In this document: piece after piece, positions 54,078 to 61,748 of the stretch
How the letters are laid out: each line of letters opens with the position of its first letter
Position numbering within the stretch: the stretch's first letter is position 1
Source of the DNA: Rhodomicrobium sp. Az07
Lineage (GTDB): Bacteria; Pseudomonadota; Alphaproteobacteria; Rhizobiales; Rhodomicrobiaceae
Reading direction: 5' to 3'
Length of the DNA: 64,000 nucleotides
Assembly: GCF_018619475.1 (NCBI RefSeq)
Contig: NZ_JAHFZG010000016.1
Span: 22,109 to 86,108, forward strand
Program-made: the position numbers and the translations under genes
The notes under the pieces: generated by a model
Told to the model about the DNA's origin: nothing
Database searches by the model: none
What the model saw: the letters and a program-made list of their open reading frames with translations, nothing else

Positions 54078-54701
54078 ATGCTCCTGCAAACCGTTCGCGC
54101 ACCCCTCCTCCAGCCCATTCCGATTGCCGATCTTCGGCCCACGCAAATGACCATCGGGCGACGGGAAGTCGAACGCCGCGCGACCGAGCTTGACAAGATG
54201 GCGCGGGATGAGCGCCGCCGCTATCTGGCTCGGCATGCCATCCCCGTCGTGCAGGGGCCGAAAGAGCGGCTCTATGCGATAGACCGCCATCATCTGCTCG
54301 CTGCGCTTCTCCTGTCCGGCGCGCGCGCGGTGCCGACGATGCCGGTTTTCGATTTTCGCGACATCGACAACGGGGCGTTTTTCGAAGTCATGGACAGCCT
54401 CGGCCTGGTGCATCCGTTCGACGATGACGGGCATCGCCGCGACTATGACGACCTCCCGCCGAGAATCGCCGACATGACCGACGATCCTTTTCGCAGCCTG
54501 GCGGGCGCGTTGCGACGCAAGGGCGGGTACTCGAAGGACAGGACGCCGTTCAGCGAATTTCTCTGGGCCGATTTTCTGCGGCGGCGGATCGCGCGCGCCA
54601 AGGTGGAGACCCGGTTCGAGGCGGCGCTTGCCCCGGCTGTGGAGCTTGCGGGCCGCAGCGAGGCGCGGGGCCTGCCCGGCTGGCACGCGAGCGGCGCTTA
54701 A
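54078..54701 (+). CDS. ParB-like nuclease-superfamily protein (ParBc_2 type)
   Basis: The 207-residue protein shows the ParB/sulfiredoxin-like fold of the ParBc_2 group: PIPIADLRPTQMTIGRREVERR, HAIPVVQGPKERLYAIDRHHLLAALL (with the conserved DRHH) and VFDFRDIDNGAFFEVM. The C-terminal half carries RKGGYSKDRTPFSEFLWADFLR, seen in stand-alone proteins of this group. It is not the chromosome-partition ParB, which has an HTH and box II arginines. The catalytic role is unknown. ATG 54078 is the second possible start after GTG 54072. A palindromic repeat lies 28 bases before it. Confidence 0.78.
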   Translation: MLLQTVRAPLLQPIPIADLRPTQMTIGRREVERRATELDKMARDERRRYLARHAIPVVQGPKERLYAIDRHHLLAALLLSGARAVPTMPVFDFRDIDNGAFFEVMDSLGLVHPFDDDGHRRDYDDLPPRIADMTDDPFRSLAGALRRKGGYSKDRTPFSEFLWADFLRRRIARAKVETRFEAALAPAVELAGRSEARGLPGWHASGA

Positions 54702-54809
54702 GGTCTGCCGTTATTCAGGCGGATTTCGCGCGGAACCTCGGAGCCGTTTTCCATTGCCTCATCGGCTCGCGGGCGGTATTCCCGCGCATCGCTCTCGGGA
54801 TAAATTCCA

Positions 54810-55742
54810 ATGCATGTGACGAGCGGCGGAAAAGCCACCGCCATCGGCCTCCTCGCCATTCCCCTATGGGCGCTGCTGCCCACGCTCACGGTCCTCGCGG
54901 GGGCGATCCCGCCGCTCGAACTGGTCGCGCTCACCTTCACCATCGGCGCGCTGGCGGGCTTCGTCTGGCTGGCGGCGAACGCACCCGCGCGGCGCGGCCT
55001 CGGCGCGCTCGGCTGGAAGCCGGTTGCGGTCGGCGTGACGGCGTTCTTCGTCGATCACTTCGCTTTCTTTCTCGCGATGCAGAACGCGCCTGCCGTGGAA
55101 GCAAGCCTCGTCAACTATCTGTGGCCCGTGCTGATCGTGCTGTTCTCGACCATGCTGCCCGCGCGCGCCTCGGCTGGGAAGCTGACCGTCTGGCATATCT
55201 CCGGCGTGTCGATGGCATTCGCCGGGGCCGCGCTCGCGATCACGGGCGGCGCGGCGTTGTCGCTCGGCGGCAACGCGTTCGGCTATGCGATGGCCGCGAC
55301 GGCTGCGCTGACATGGTCGAGCTATTCGGTTCTGACGCGACTGTTTCGCGGCGTCCCCAGCGCGGCCGTTTCGATCTATTGCCTCGGCACGGCGATTCTG
55401 GCGTGGGGCGCGCATCTCGCGCTCGAAGACTTCGTGATGCCCGCGCCCGGCTTGCAGCTTTTCGCGATCCTGGCGCTTGGAGCCGGGCCGATCGGCCTCG
55501 CCTTCTATGTGTGGGACTATGGCTGCAAGCATGGCGACCTGCGCACGCTCGGCGTGCTGGCCTATTTTTCGCCGCTGCTGTCGACGGCTCTTCTGACCGC
55601 GACGGGGCTTGGCCCGTCGAAGCCCGCGCTCTGGGTGGCCGCGCTTCTCATCACCGGCGGCGCCATTCTGGCCAGCCGCGACGCGTTCCGCACAAGGCGG
55701 GGAGTGCGGCGCGCGCCTGCATCGAGATCAGCCTGCGTTTAA
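54810..55742 (+). CDS. DMT/EamA-family exporter, YddG-like
   Basis: The 310-residue protein has ten hydrophobic helices in two EamA halves. NYLWPVLIVLFS in the first half and VWDYGCKHGDLRTLGVLAYFSPLLS in the second resemble YddG, an exporter of aromatic amino acids, and no substrate can be proved. ATG 54810 lies before the first helix. The extreme C-terminal residues (SRSACV) are encoded by the right palindromic repeat copy, which crosses the stop codon at 55742. The gene may therefore have gained its present end by insertion of the repeat. Confidence 0.85.
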   Translation: MHVTSGGKATAIGLLAIPLWALLPTLTVLAGAIPPLELVALTFTIGALAGFVWLAANAPARRGLGALGWKPVAVGVTAFFVDHFAFFLAMQNAPAVEASLVNYLWPVLIVLFSTMLPARASAGKLTVWHISGVSMAFAGAALAITGGAALSLGGNAFGYAMAATAALTWSSYSVLTRLFRGVPSAAVSIYCLGTAILAWGAHLALEDFVMPAPGLQLFAILALGAGPIGLAFYVWDYGCKHGDLRTLGVLAYFSPLLSTALLTATGLGPSKPALWVAALLITGGAILASRDAFRTRRGVRRAPASRSACV

Positions 55743-55774
55743 TCGGACCTCGATTTGACGCAGAAAAGCTGATC
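55725..55774 (-). repeat. Palindromic repeat, right copy (inverted)
   Basis: A 50-base copy, inverted relative to 54002-54050. Its two ends (GATCAGCCTGCGTTT and GACGCAG, AAAA, GCTGATC) and centre (AATCG, GACCT, CGATT) pair, so it folds as a hairpin. The centre stem differs between copies, but both still pair (AATCG/CGATT here, AATCG/CGGTT with a G-T pair in the left copy). The first 18 bases lie inside the end of the exporter gene. Confidence 0.85.
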
Positions 55775-55808
55775 GACAACAGAAACCTCCGGGCGCGAGG
55801 CGACAATC

Positions 55809-56483
55809 TCAGGTGATCGCGGCGAACACCGCCACCAGCTTGGTCGGACCCGACACGATGAGAAGGTCCCCTGGCAGGATCATGGTCTCTGGTCGCGCAT
55901 AGTTGAAATCGGCCCCGAGCCGCTTCACGCCGACGACGGTGACACCATACTTGCTGCGCAAGGCGGACTCTGAGAGCGTCTTGCCCTCGATCTCGCGTGG
56001 GGCGCGCGTCTTGACGATGGCGAAACCGTCGTCGAACTCGATGAAGTCCATCATCTTCCCGGTGACCAGATGCGCCACGCGCTCGCCCATGTCTGCCTCC
56101 GGATAGATCACGTGGTGGGCTCCGGTACGCTCCAGAATGCGCCCGTGCTTTGGCCCGTTCGCCTTTGCCCAGATGTCCGGGACACCGAGTTCGCAGAGGG
56201 CCAGCACTGTGAGCACGCTCGCCTCCAGGTCGGAGCCGATGCCGACCACGGCCCGTGGGAACTCGTGCACGCCGAGACGACGCAGCGTGTCGCCATTGGT
56301 GGTGTCGGCTTGCACCACATGGGTCAGTCGGTCGGCCCAGGACTGGACCAGTGCGGCGTTCTCGTCGATGGCCAGGACGTCGTGTCCGAGCCGCTTCAGC
56401 GACCCGGCAACGGCGCCACCGAAGCGGCCGAGACCGATGACGACGATTGCGTCCTCGCGCGGGAATGAACGGTTAGCCGACAA
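55809..56483 (-). CDS. ktrA: KtrA-type potassium channel regulatory subunit
   Basis: The 224-residue protein has a single RCK unit: Rossmann nucleotide-binding part VIGLGRFGGAVAGSLKRLGHDVLAIDEN (GLGRFG glycine loop, Asp/Glu at the end of the second strand), then ANGPKHGRILERTGAHHVIYPE, and a TrkA-C domain with VIVGVKRLG-like GVTVVGVKRLG and ILPGDLLIVSGP. It binds nucleotide and controls the membrane subunit encoded just upstream on the same strand. One RCK unit identifies KtrA rather than TrkA, which has two. The start overlaps the ktrB end by 11 bases. Confidence 0.9.
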   Translation of the reverse strand: MSANRSFPREDAIVVIGLGRFGGAVAGSLKRLGHDVLAIDENAALVQSWADRLTHVVQADTTNGDTLRRLGVHEFPRAVVGIGSDLEASVLTVLALCELGVPDIWAKANGPKHGRILERTGAHHVIYPEADMGERVAHLVTGKMMDFIEFDDGFAIVKTRAPREIEGKTLSESALRSKYGVTVVGVKRLGADFNYARPETMILPGDLLIVSGPTKLVAVFAAIT

Positions 56484-57840
56484 TGGGGCGCTCCTCCGGA
56501 TAGCGATAGGGCAACTGCTTGGTGTTCAGGGCCAGGCTGGTCGCCACCGTGATGGTGCCGACCCTGCCGACGAACATCAGAAAGATAATGACCAATTGCC
56601 CGGCAGGAGGCAGGTGGGGGGTGATGCCCGTCGAAAGCCCCACGGTGGCGAAGGCGGATATGGCCTCGAACACGACGTCCTGCAAAGGAAAATCGCTCAC
56701 GGACAATAGGATCAGGGTTGAGGTCCCCACGAAACCGACGGCCAGCAGGACGATCGTGAGCGCCTGCCGCTGGACATCCCTGGAGATGCGCCGTCCGAAT
56801 GCAGTGACGTCGGGCTCGCCGCGGATTTCCGCCCAGATCACCAGCACAAGCACCAGGAAGGTCGCCACCTTGATGCCGCCTGCGGTTCCGGCGCTGCCGC
56901 CGCCGATGAGCATGAGGCCGTAACTGACGACGTGGGTTTCGGGCCGAAGCTGCCCGATGTCGACGGCATTGAAGCCGCCCGACCGGGTCATGGCCGAATG
57001 GAACGCGGCGCCGAGCAGCTTGGCCGCAGGCGCGAGCGGGCCGAGGGTCGCCGGGTTGCTCCATTCGTAGACCAGAACCGCGATGAATCCGGTGGGCAGG
57101 AGCATCGCCGTCCCGAGTAGCGTGATCTTCGTGTGCAATGACCATCTGCCGGGGCGGCGCGGGTCTCTGCGAATGTCGTTGAGCACAGGAAAGCCGATGC
57201 CGCCGATGATCATGGCCACCATGATCGGGCCCAGAACCATAGGATCGGTCGCGAAACCGATCAGGCTGTCTGAATAGGTCGAGAAGCCGGCATTGTTGAA
57301 CGCGGAGACCGCCTGGAACAGACCGTGCCACGCGGCCAGGCCCCAAGGCTGCCCATAAGCATGGTGCAGCCAGACGCAGAGGAAAGCAGCCGTCGCCAGT
57401 TCGACGACGACCGTCGCCAGAAGGATCCGCCGTAGCACCGATACGATGTCGCCGAGCGCCAGACTGCGGGTTTCCGCCTGCGCCACCAGGCGGTAGGTAA
57501 GCCGCAGCCGCCGCATGACCAGAAAACCGAGCAGAGTCGCGCCGCTCATGATCCCGAACCCGCCGATCTGAAGGAGCGCCAATATCACGACCTGCCCGAA
57601 TCCCGACCAGTAGGTCGGGGTGTCCACGACGATCAGACCTGTGACGCACACCGCCGAGGTCGCGGTAAACAGCGCCGTCAGCAACGGAGCGGCTCCGTCG
57701 CCGGCCTTCGAGACCGGGAGCATCAGGAGAGCGGTGCCCACCAGAATGGTGAGCATGAAGGCAATGGGCACCAGACGCGCCGAATGCAGATGCTGAGACG
57801 TATGCAGCAAGCGATGATCCCCCGCCAGCGATCTGCGCAT
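56473..57840 (-). CDS. ktrB: KtrB-type potassium transporter subunit
   Basis: The 455-residue membrane protein has four M1-P-M2 repeats. The four P-loops are ATSAVCVTGL, SAFNNAGFSTY, TRSGGFNAVD and SAFATVGLSTG, each with the selectivity-filter glycine, and the gate region in M2C is GGGSAGTAGGIKVATF. It mediates K+ (often Na+-coupled) uptake together with ktrA. The start ATG 57840 lies before a basic N-terminus (HLHSARLVPIAFML). It is first in the ktrB-ktrA unit on the minus strand. The upstream 170 bases up to the tRNA hold the promoter. Confidence 0.93.
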   Translation of the reverse strand: MRRSLAGDHRLLHTSQHLHSARLVPIAFMLTILVGTALLMLPVSKAGDGAAPLLTALFTATSAVCVTGLIVVDTPTYWSGFGQVVILALLQIGGFGIMSGATLLGFLVMRRLRLTYRLVAQAETRSLALGDIVSVLRRILLATVVVELATAAFLCVWLHHAYGQPWGLAAWHGLFQAVSAFNNAGFSTYSDSLIGFATDPMVLGPIMVAMIIGGIGFPVLNDIRRDPRRPGRWSLHTKITLLGTAMLLPTGFIAVLVYEWSNPATLGPLAPAAKLLGAAFHSAMTRSGGFNAVDIGQLRPETHVVSYGLMLIGGGSAGTAGGIKVATFLVLVLVIWAEIRGEPDVTAFGRRISRDVQRQALTIVLLAVGFVGTSTLILLSVSDFPLQDVVFEAISAFATVGLSTGITPHLPPAGQLVIIFLMFVGRVGTITVATSLALNTKQLPYRYPEERPIVG

Positions 57841-58009
57841 AATAGCGATAGGTTTCCAGATGAGAAGGGCTTGGCCAAAACCCCTCTATCGTGCCGGATT
57901 TCTTTCCGGTCGTCGCCTGGACGGAATTGCTTTTCCGATGCGTCTTGACCCTTGCCAAGCCGTGCAAAACCCGCTTTATATCGTCGGACCGGCCGCGACG
58001 CCGCGCAGC

Positions 58010-58084
58010 GCCCCCTTCGTCTATCGGTTAGGACGCAAGATTTTCAATCTTGAAAGAGGGGTTCGACTCCCCTAGGGGGCGCCA
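58010..58084 (+). tRNA. tRNA-Glu (anticodon UUC)
   Basis: The 75-base cloverleaf with encoded CCA starts GCCCCCT (58010-58016) pairing with AGGGGGC (58074-58080), with discriminator G at 58081 and CCA at 58082-58084. The D arm is GTCTATCGGTTAGGAC, the anticodon stem-loop CAAGATTTTCAATCTTG gives anticodon TTC, and the T arm is GAGGGGTTCGACTCCCC. It reads GAA/GAG codons. It is the integration site of the element to its right, and the serine recombinase gene ends inside it on the opposite strand. Confidence 0.95.
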
Positions 58085-59686
58085 TTCCCGAACAAAAGAG
58101 AGAACCGCGGGCGGAGTTTGTCCGGGTTCACCCGATGCGGCTCTGGCGAGGATCGCCTTTGAGCCGGTGATGCGGATTTCCTTATCCTTTACAAGCACTT
58201 CGCGCATGAGAAGCCGGGCGTAGGCCTGACGGAACTCTGGCGAGCCGCTCGTGAGCTTGTCTTTCAGGAGCTTCGCGAGGCGATTGATCTTCGCGGGTGT
58301 CACAGCGGGTTCGCCGGTAGCCATGCGGCGCTGGAGGTCGGCGATCTCGGCGGCGCATTCGTCGCGCTGGAGCTTGAGGCCAAGAAGGCGCTCCTTCAGG
58401 GCCCGGTCTTCGGCCTCCATCATGCCGGTCTCGACGAGTTGCAGGAGCCGCGTGAGGGCGCCCTTCGCATCGGCGTGCTTTTGCCGGAGCTTCGTGAGGT
58501 CTTTCTTTTCCTTCTCGGCGCGTTCGCTCGCGCTTCTGAGCCAGGTATCGAGGAGGTGACGAAGTCGGGCCGGATCGAGCACCTGCTCCAGAACCTCACC
58601 GATGACCATGTCATCGAGCCGGTCCATGGGGATGCGGATACCCCGGCAGGAGAGCGGCCCTTCCTTTGTCTTCCGTGAGCAGCAGTAATAGCGATAGGCC
58701 CCGTTCTTGCCTGTGTTGAGGATCATGGCGGCGCCGCAATAGCCACAGCGCGCGACGCCAGCGAGAAGCGTCGGACCGTTCACGACGCGGGGTGGCGTGT
58801 AGCGCGGGTTGCGGCTTTTCAGGAGCCCCTGCGCGGCGTTGAAGGTGGCCTCCTCGATGATCGAGGGAACAGCGAACTCGATCCATTCCGACGGGGGACG
58901 TTGCGTGCCGCTCCGTGCATGATAGCGGTTGAAGAAGTACTGGCCTTTGTAAGCGGTCGAGGTGAGGATGTCGTAGACGCTGCCCGTCGAGAAGCGCTGG
59001 CCGCGCCTTGTGTTGCCGCGCTCGTTGAGATGGGTGGCGATGGCCTTCACACCCATGGGCTGACCGCGTTCGCCGAGCGCAAGGCCGAAGATCTCGCGCA
59101 CGGTTCGGGCTTCGTCCTCGTTGATGACGAGAACCTTCTTCTCGCGCGTGCCTCGAACCTCTCTTGTGACCACATCGTAGCCGAACGGCGGCTTCGATCC
59201 GTTCCAGAAGCCCTGGCGTGCGTTTTCGAGCATGGCGCGATGGACGTGCTTGGCCGTCTCCCACGACTGATACTCGTCGAAGATGTTCAGCATCTTGCGC
59301 GCGACCTCGGCATTGCCGCCTCGGCCCATATCCTGGGTGATGGAGACGAGATCGACGCCTGCCTTGCGCAGCTCGCGGACGTAGAATTCCGAATGCATGG
59401 AATCCCGACTGAAGCGGGAGAGCGAGTGCACGATGACGAGGTCGAAGGGATGATCCGAGCGCTTCGCCTTGTAGATCAGCTCCTGAAACACGGGACGGCC
59501 CTCATCGAGGGCCGATGCGCCGGGTTCACAGAACACCTCGACAACCTCATAGCCCTTCTGTTTGCACCAGGCCTCGCATCGATGGATCTGGTCGGGGATC
59601 GAGAGGTCAGCTTCGGCCTGCCGGACCGTCGAAACGCGTGCGTAGATTGCGGCCCTGCCACTCATATCACTCCCCGTCGTCGTCAT
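58028..59686 (-). CDS. Large serine recombinase
   Basis: The 552-residue recombinase has an N-terminal resolvase domain (AAIYARVSTVRQAEADLSI with the catalytic serine in RVST, then VIVHSLSRFSRDS), a Recombinase domain (GYDVVTREVRG, then EIFGLALGERGQPM) and a zinc ribbon (ARCGYCGAAM and YYCCSRKTKEG). A long coiled coil follows. The last 19 residues (WRPLGESNPSFKIENLAS) are the antisense reading of tRNA-Glu, so the true pre-integration C-terminus is unknown. ATG 59686 is chosen; ATG 59665 is in frame. It probably integrated the element at the tRNA. Confidence 0.93.
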   Translation of the reverse strand: MTTTGSDMSGRAAIYARVSTVRQAEADLSIPDQIHRCEAWCKQKGYEVVEVFCEPGASALDEGRPVFQELIYKAKRSDHPFDLVIVHSLSRFSRDSMHSEFYVRELRKAGVDLVSITQDMGRGGNAEVARKMLNIFDEYQSWETAKHVHRAMLENARQGFWNGSKPPFGYDVVTREVRGTREKKVLVINEDEARTVREIFGLALGERGQPMGVKAIATHLNERGNTRRGQRFSTGSVYDILTSTAYKGQYFFNRYHARSGTQRPPSEWIEFAVPSIIEEATFNAAQGLLKSRNPRYTPPRVVNGPTLLAGVARCGYCGAAMILNTGKNGAYRYYCCSRKTKEGPLSCRGIRIPMDRLDDMVIGEVLEQVLDPARLRHLLDTWLRSASERAEKEKKDLTKLRQKHADAKGALTRLLQLVETGMMEAEDRALKERLLGLKLQRDECAAEIADLQRRMATGEPAVTPAKINRLAKLLKDKLTSGSPEFRQAYARLLMREVLVKDKEIRITGSKAILARAASGEPGQTPPAVLSFVREWRPLGESNPSFKIENLAS

Positions 59687-59918
59687 TCAGGATGGCATTG
59701 ATCTCGGACTGGAGAAAGGCGCGCAAGAGCCCGATCTCTTCTTTTGTCGCGCAAGCGTTCGGCATGTCGGCGATGACGACCGTGTCCCCATGATGCCTCT
59801 CGCGCAAGGCAGGCACGCCGAGATCGGTCGGGGTTTGCCCGATCCGTCCCTTCTTTCCGAGTGCCTGCCTGTTCTGGTGTTCCATCTCCAATTGTGTACG
59901 CGTGATCGCAAACAGCAA
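59667..59918 (-). CDS. Hypothetical protein of the element, up to 83 residues
   Basis: This small acidic protein ends KEEIGLLRAFLQSEINAILNDDDGE and overlaps the recombinase start by 20 bases, which suggests translational coupling. The middle (TDLGVPALRERHHGDTVVIAD) is not recognised. The start may be TTG 59918 or ATG 59885, the latter with GGAG directly before it. It may be an accessory factor of the recombinase, which is inference from position only. Confidence 0.5.
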   Translation of the reverse strand: MLFAITRTQLEMEHQNRQALGKKGRIGQTPTDLGVPALRERHHGDTVVIADMPNACATKEEIGLLRAFLQSEINAILNDDDGE

Positions 59919-59979
59919 CCAGAGGGCTCGAAGGGGGGTGGTGTGGATCTCGAACCACCCTGAATGCGCCGCCCAGCAG

Positions 59980-60001
59980 CGAGTCTACCCGGGTAGACTC
60001 G
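59980..60001. promoter_or_regulatory. Perfect 22-bp palindrome
   Basis: CGAGTCTACCC is followed at once by its exact reverse complement, giving a gapless 22-bp palindrome 62-95 bases upstream of the start region of the small gene and recombinase. This is a candidate operator for expression of the recombinase, or a recombination site. Confidence 0.6.
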
Positions 60002-60069
60002 GGACACCGAGAACTCTGAGCAGACACAGAAAGAGAGAAGCGGGCAGCTTTCGCCGCCCGCCGAAGACT

Positions 60070-60576
60070 TTACTTGCCGTCGATGATCGCCATGAGAGCC
60101 TTCTCCTTGCGAAGAAGCCCATTGCCGCTCGGAACGGCGCCATGCGCGATGAGCTTCAGCTTGAAGCGCTCATGCTGCTCGGGCGAGAGGTACAACGTCA
60201 CCACGCGGGCATCCTCGATCGGGATCTCGCCGCGAAGGCGGGATTCGAGTTCGTAGACCGTGCTCTTCTCCGCGAGTTCGAGAAGATAGTCGGCGTTGTC
60301 CTCGGTAAGGTAGCGTCCGACGATCTGGAGTTTCGTCCAGCCAATCGCGTGAAGCCGCTCCTCGGGCACGCCCAGATCGTCGAACTGACGCGCGATCCTC
60401 GCCAGCGCATAGGCGACGCGTTTGCCAAGCCCCGCCATTTCCGCGACCTTCAGGAAGACATCGGGCTTCAGATCCTGAAGCTCGCGAAGTTCCTTCGCGG
60501 CGGCCAGAAAGTTGATCCCGATGTAGTTGGCGATGATCTCGGCCTTGTCTTCTGCGTTTAACGTTTTCCCACTCAT
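60070..60576 (-). CDS. Hypothetical element protein, 168 residues
   Basis: AGGAGGAT lies 7 bases before ATG 60576, an excellent ribosome binding site. The protein is helical, soluble and charged, with IANYIGINFLAAAKELREL, AEMAGLGKRVAYALARIAR, GWTKLQIVGRYLTEDN and a closing GNGLLRKEKALMAIIDGK. The repeated helix pattern and the GWTKL segment suggest a DNA-binding or replication-type protein like those in phages and conjugative elements, but no family can be named. It has its own strong start, separate from the recombinases on either side. Confidence 0.7.
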   Translation of the reverse strand: MSGKTLNAEDKAEIIANYIGINFLAAAKELRELQDLKPDVFLKVAEMAGLGKRVAYALARIARQFDDLGVPEERLHAIGWTKLQIVGRYLTEDNADYLLELAEKSTVYELESRLRGEIPIEDARVVTLYLSPEQHERFKLKLIAHGAVPSGNGLLRKEKALMAIIDGK

Positions 60577-60657
60577 CAACTTATCCTCCTGTGGCAGTGA
60601 TGATGAGAGGATGTTGCGGCGATAGACTGATGCCGACAATGATTTTATTTAATAATT

Positions 60658-61362
60658 TCAACCAACAAGTGCTTGGTTCTCTTCGCTTGACCCAAGGTCT
60701 TCGCGGATCATGCTTTCCATCAACTTTTGATAGCGCGCGGATGCTTCCATGTTGGACGACAGATCATAGAAACGGGCAGACAGCGGCGAGGCATGCCCCA
60801 GCACCGACTTGACGATGCCGACTTCGGCTGGCGCGTGGATGGCGATGTCGGTTGTCGCGCTGTGGCGGAAGGCATGGAGCGACAGCGGCACGCCGAGCGT
60901 CTGGCGAAACACCTCGCGCAGTCGGCTCGATATGGTCGCGCCCTGAAGCGGTTCGCCGCGCCGCCCGAGCCACAGCCAGCCTTCGTCCTCGACGTTGCCG
61001 AGGAGGATCGGCCGCACCGTCTCGCAATAGAAGTCGAGCCGCGGTGTGAGCCAGGCGGGATACCAGCCTTCGAAGGGCTGGCCATTCTTCATGGCTTCGG
61101 GCGCAAGCGCGACGCGATAGCGATCCTCGTCGCGCAGCAGCGTTTGGCCGAGCCGAAGTCCGGCGCAGTTCTTCCGGCGGAGCGGCAGGCAGGTCTCGGC
61201 GAGGATCATCAGCCCGTCGCGGAAGAGAAGCGCGCTCCGAGCGGGATCGTCTTCGAGGAGCGCCACGCCTCGTTCCATGAGCGCCTCGGCGACGCGAACG
61301 AGATCGGCGGTCGGGCACATGCGATGGCTCAAAGGCTTGACGGGGGTCGCCTTGCGCTTCAT
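60658..61362 (-). CDS. Tyrosine recombinase, catalytic part
   Basis: This 234-residue protein has the catalytic half of a tyrosine recombinase: first arginine in LPLRRKNCAGLRL, HxxR in LHAFRHSATTDIA, and the last histidine and tyrosine in LGHASPLSARFYDLS. The N-terminal core-binding domain is missing; it is encoded by the preceding 129-codon gene in another frame, which overlaps by ATGA. In usual integrases these parts form one protein. Two explanations remain: a frameshift that broke one gene, or a naturally split enzyme with coupled translation. The start ATG 61362 is the overlap ATG. Confidence 0.8.
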   Translation of the reverse strand: MKRKATPVKPLSHRMCPTADLVRVAEALMERGVALLEDDPARSALLFRDGLMILAETCLPLRRKNCAGLRLGQTLLRDEDRYRVALAPEAMKNGQPFEGWYPAWLTPRLDFYCETVRPILLGNVEDEGWLWLGRRGEPLQGATISSRLREVFRQTLGVPLSLHAFRHSATTDIAIHAPAEVGIVKSVLGHASPLSARFYDLSSNMEASARYQKLMESMIREDLGSSEENQALVG

Positions 61363-61748
61363 TCGTCGCGCGCCCCATAGAGCAATTCCACATCGGCTTC
61401 GGGAGCGGTGACGCGCACAATGTCGGCGACGGTACGGACCACGTCCGCAACGGATGACGTTGCGTGGCCCTGTGAATAGTCCCCGATGAAGGCGCGAATG
61501 GTCTCGATGGTCGCGCGCGCTTCGGGTGTGGCGTTGGCATCGAGCGAGCCTCGTTCCCTCAGCCACCACAAGAACGTGCCGTAACGATACTCGGTGGTGA
61601 CGACGGTGGACGGGCGCCAGTCGGCGGCAAGTCCAGAATCATCGAGAAAGCCGCCTTGCGTCCGTGCGTCCTGCCACAGCTTGCGATCGCGCTCCGGCCA
61701 GTCGTGAACCTTCAGCGAGGAGAAGGAACCGGAGAAATTACCCGACAT
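61359..61748 (-). CDS. Tyrosine recombinase, core-binding part
   Basis: The 129-residue product has the SAM-like N-terminal DNA-binding fold of integrases: DWPERDRKLWQDARTQGG, TTEYRYGTFLWWLRERG and VADIVRVTAPEADVELL, where APEADVELL is the usual hinge before the catalytic domain. It lacks all catalytic residues. Its ATG overlaps the stop of the preceding recombinase as TGATG, and its stop overlaps the catalytic part as ATGA. The conservation of frame on both sides suggests one ancestral gene of about 363 codons. Confidence 0.7.
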   Translation of the reverse strand: MSGNFSGSFSSLKVHDWPERDRKLWQDARTQGGFLDDSGLAADWRPSTVVTTEYRYGTFLWWLRERGSLDANATPEARATIETIRAFIGDYSQGHATSSVADVVRTVADIVRVTAPEADVELLYGARDE

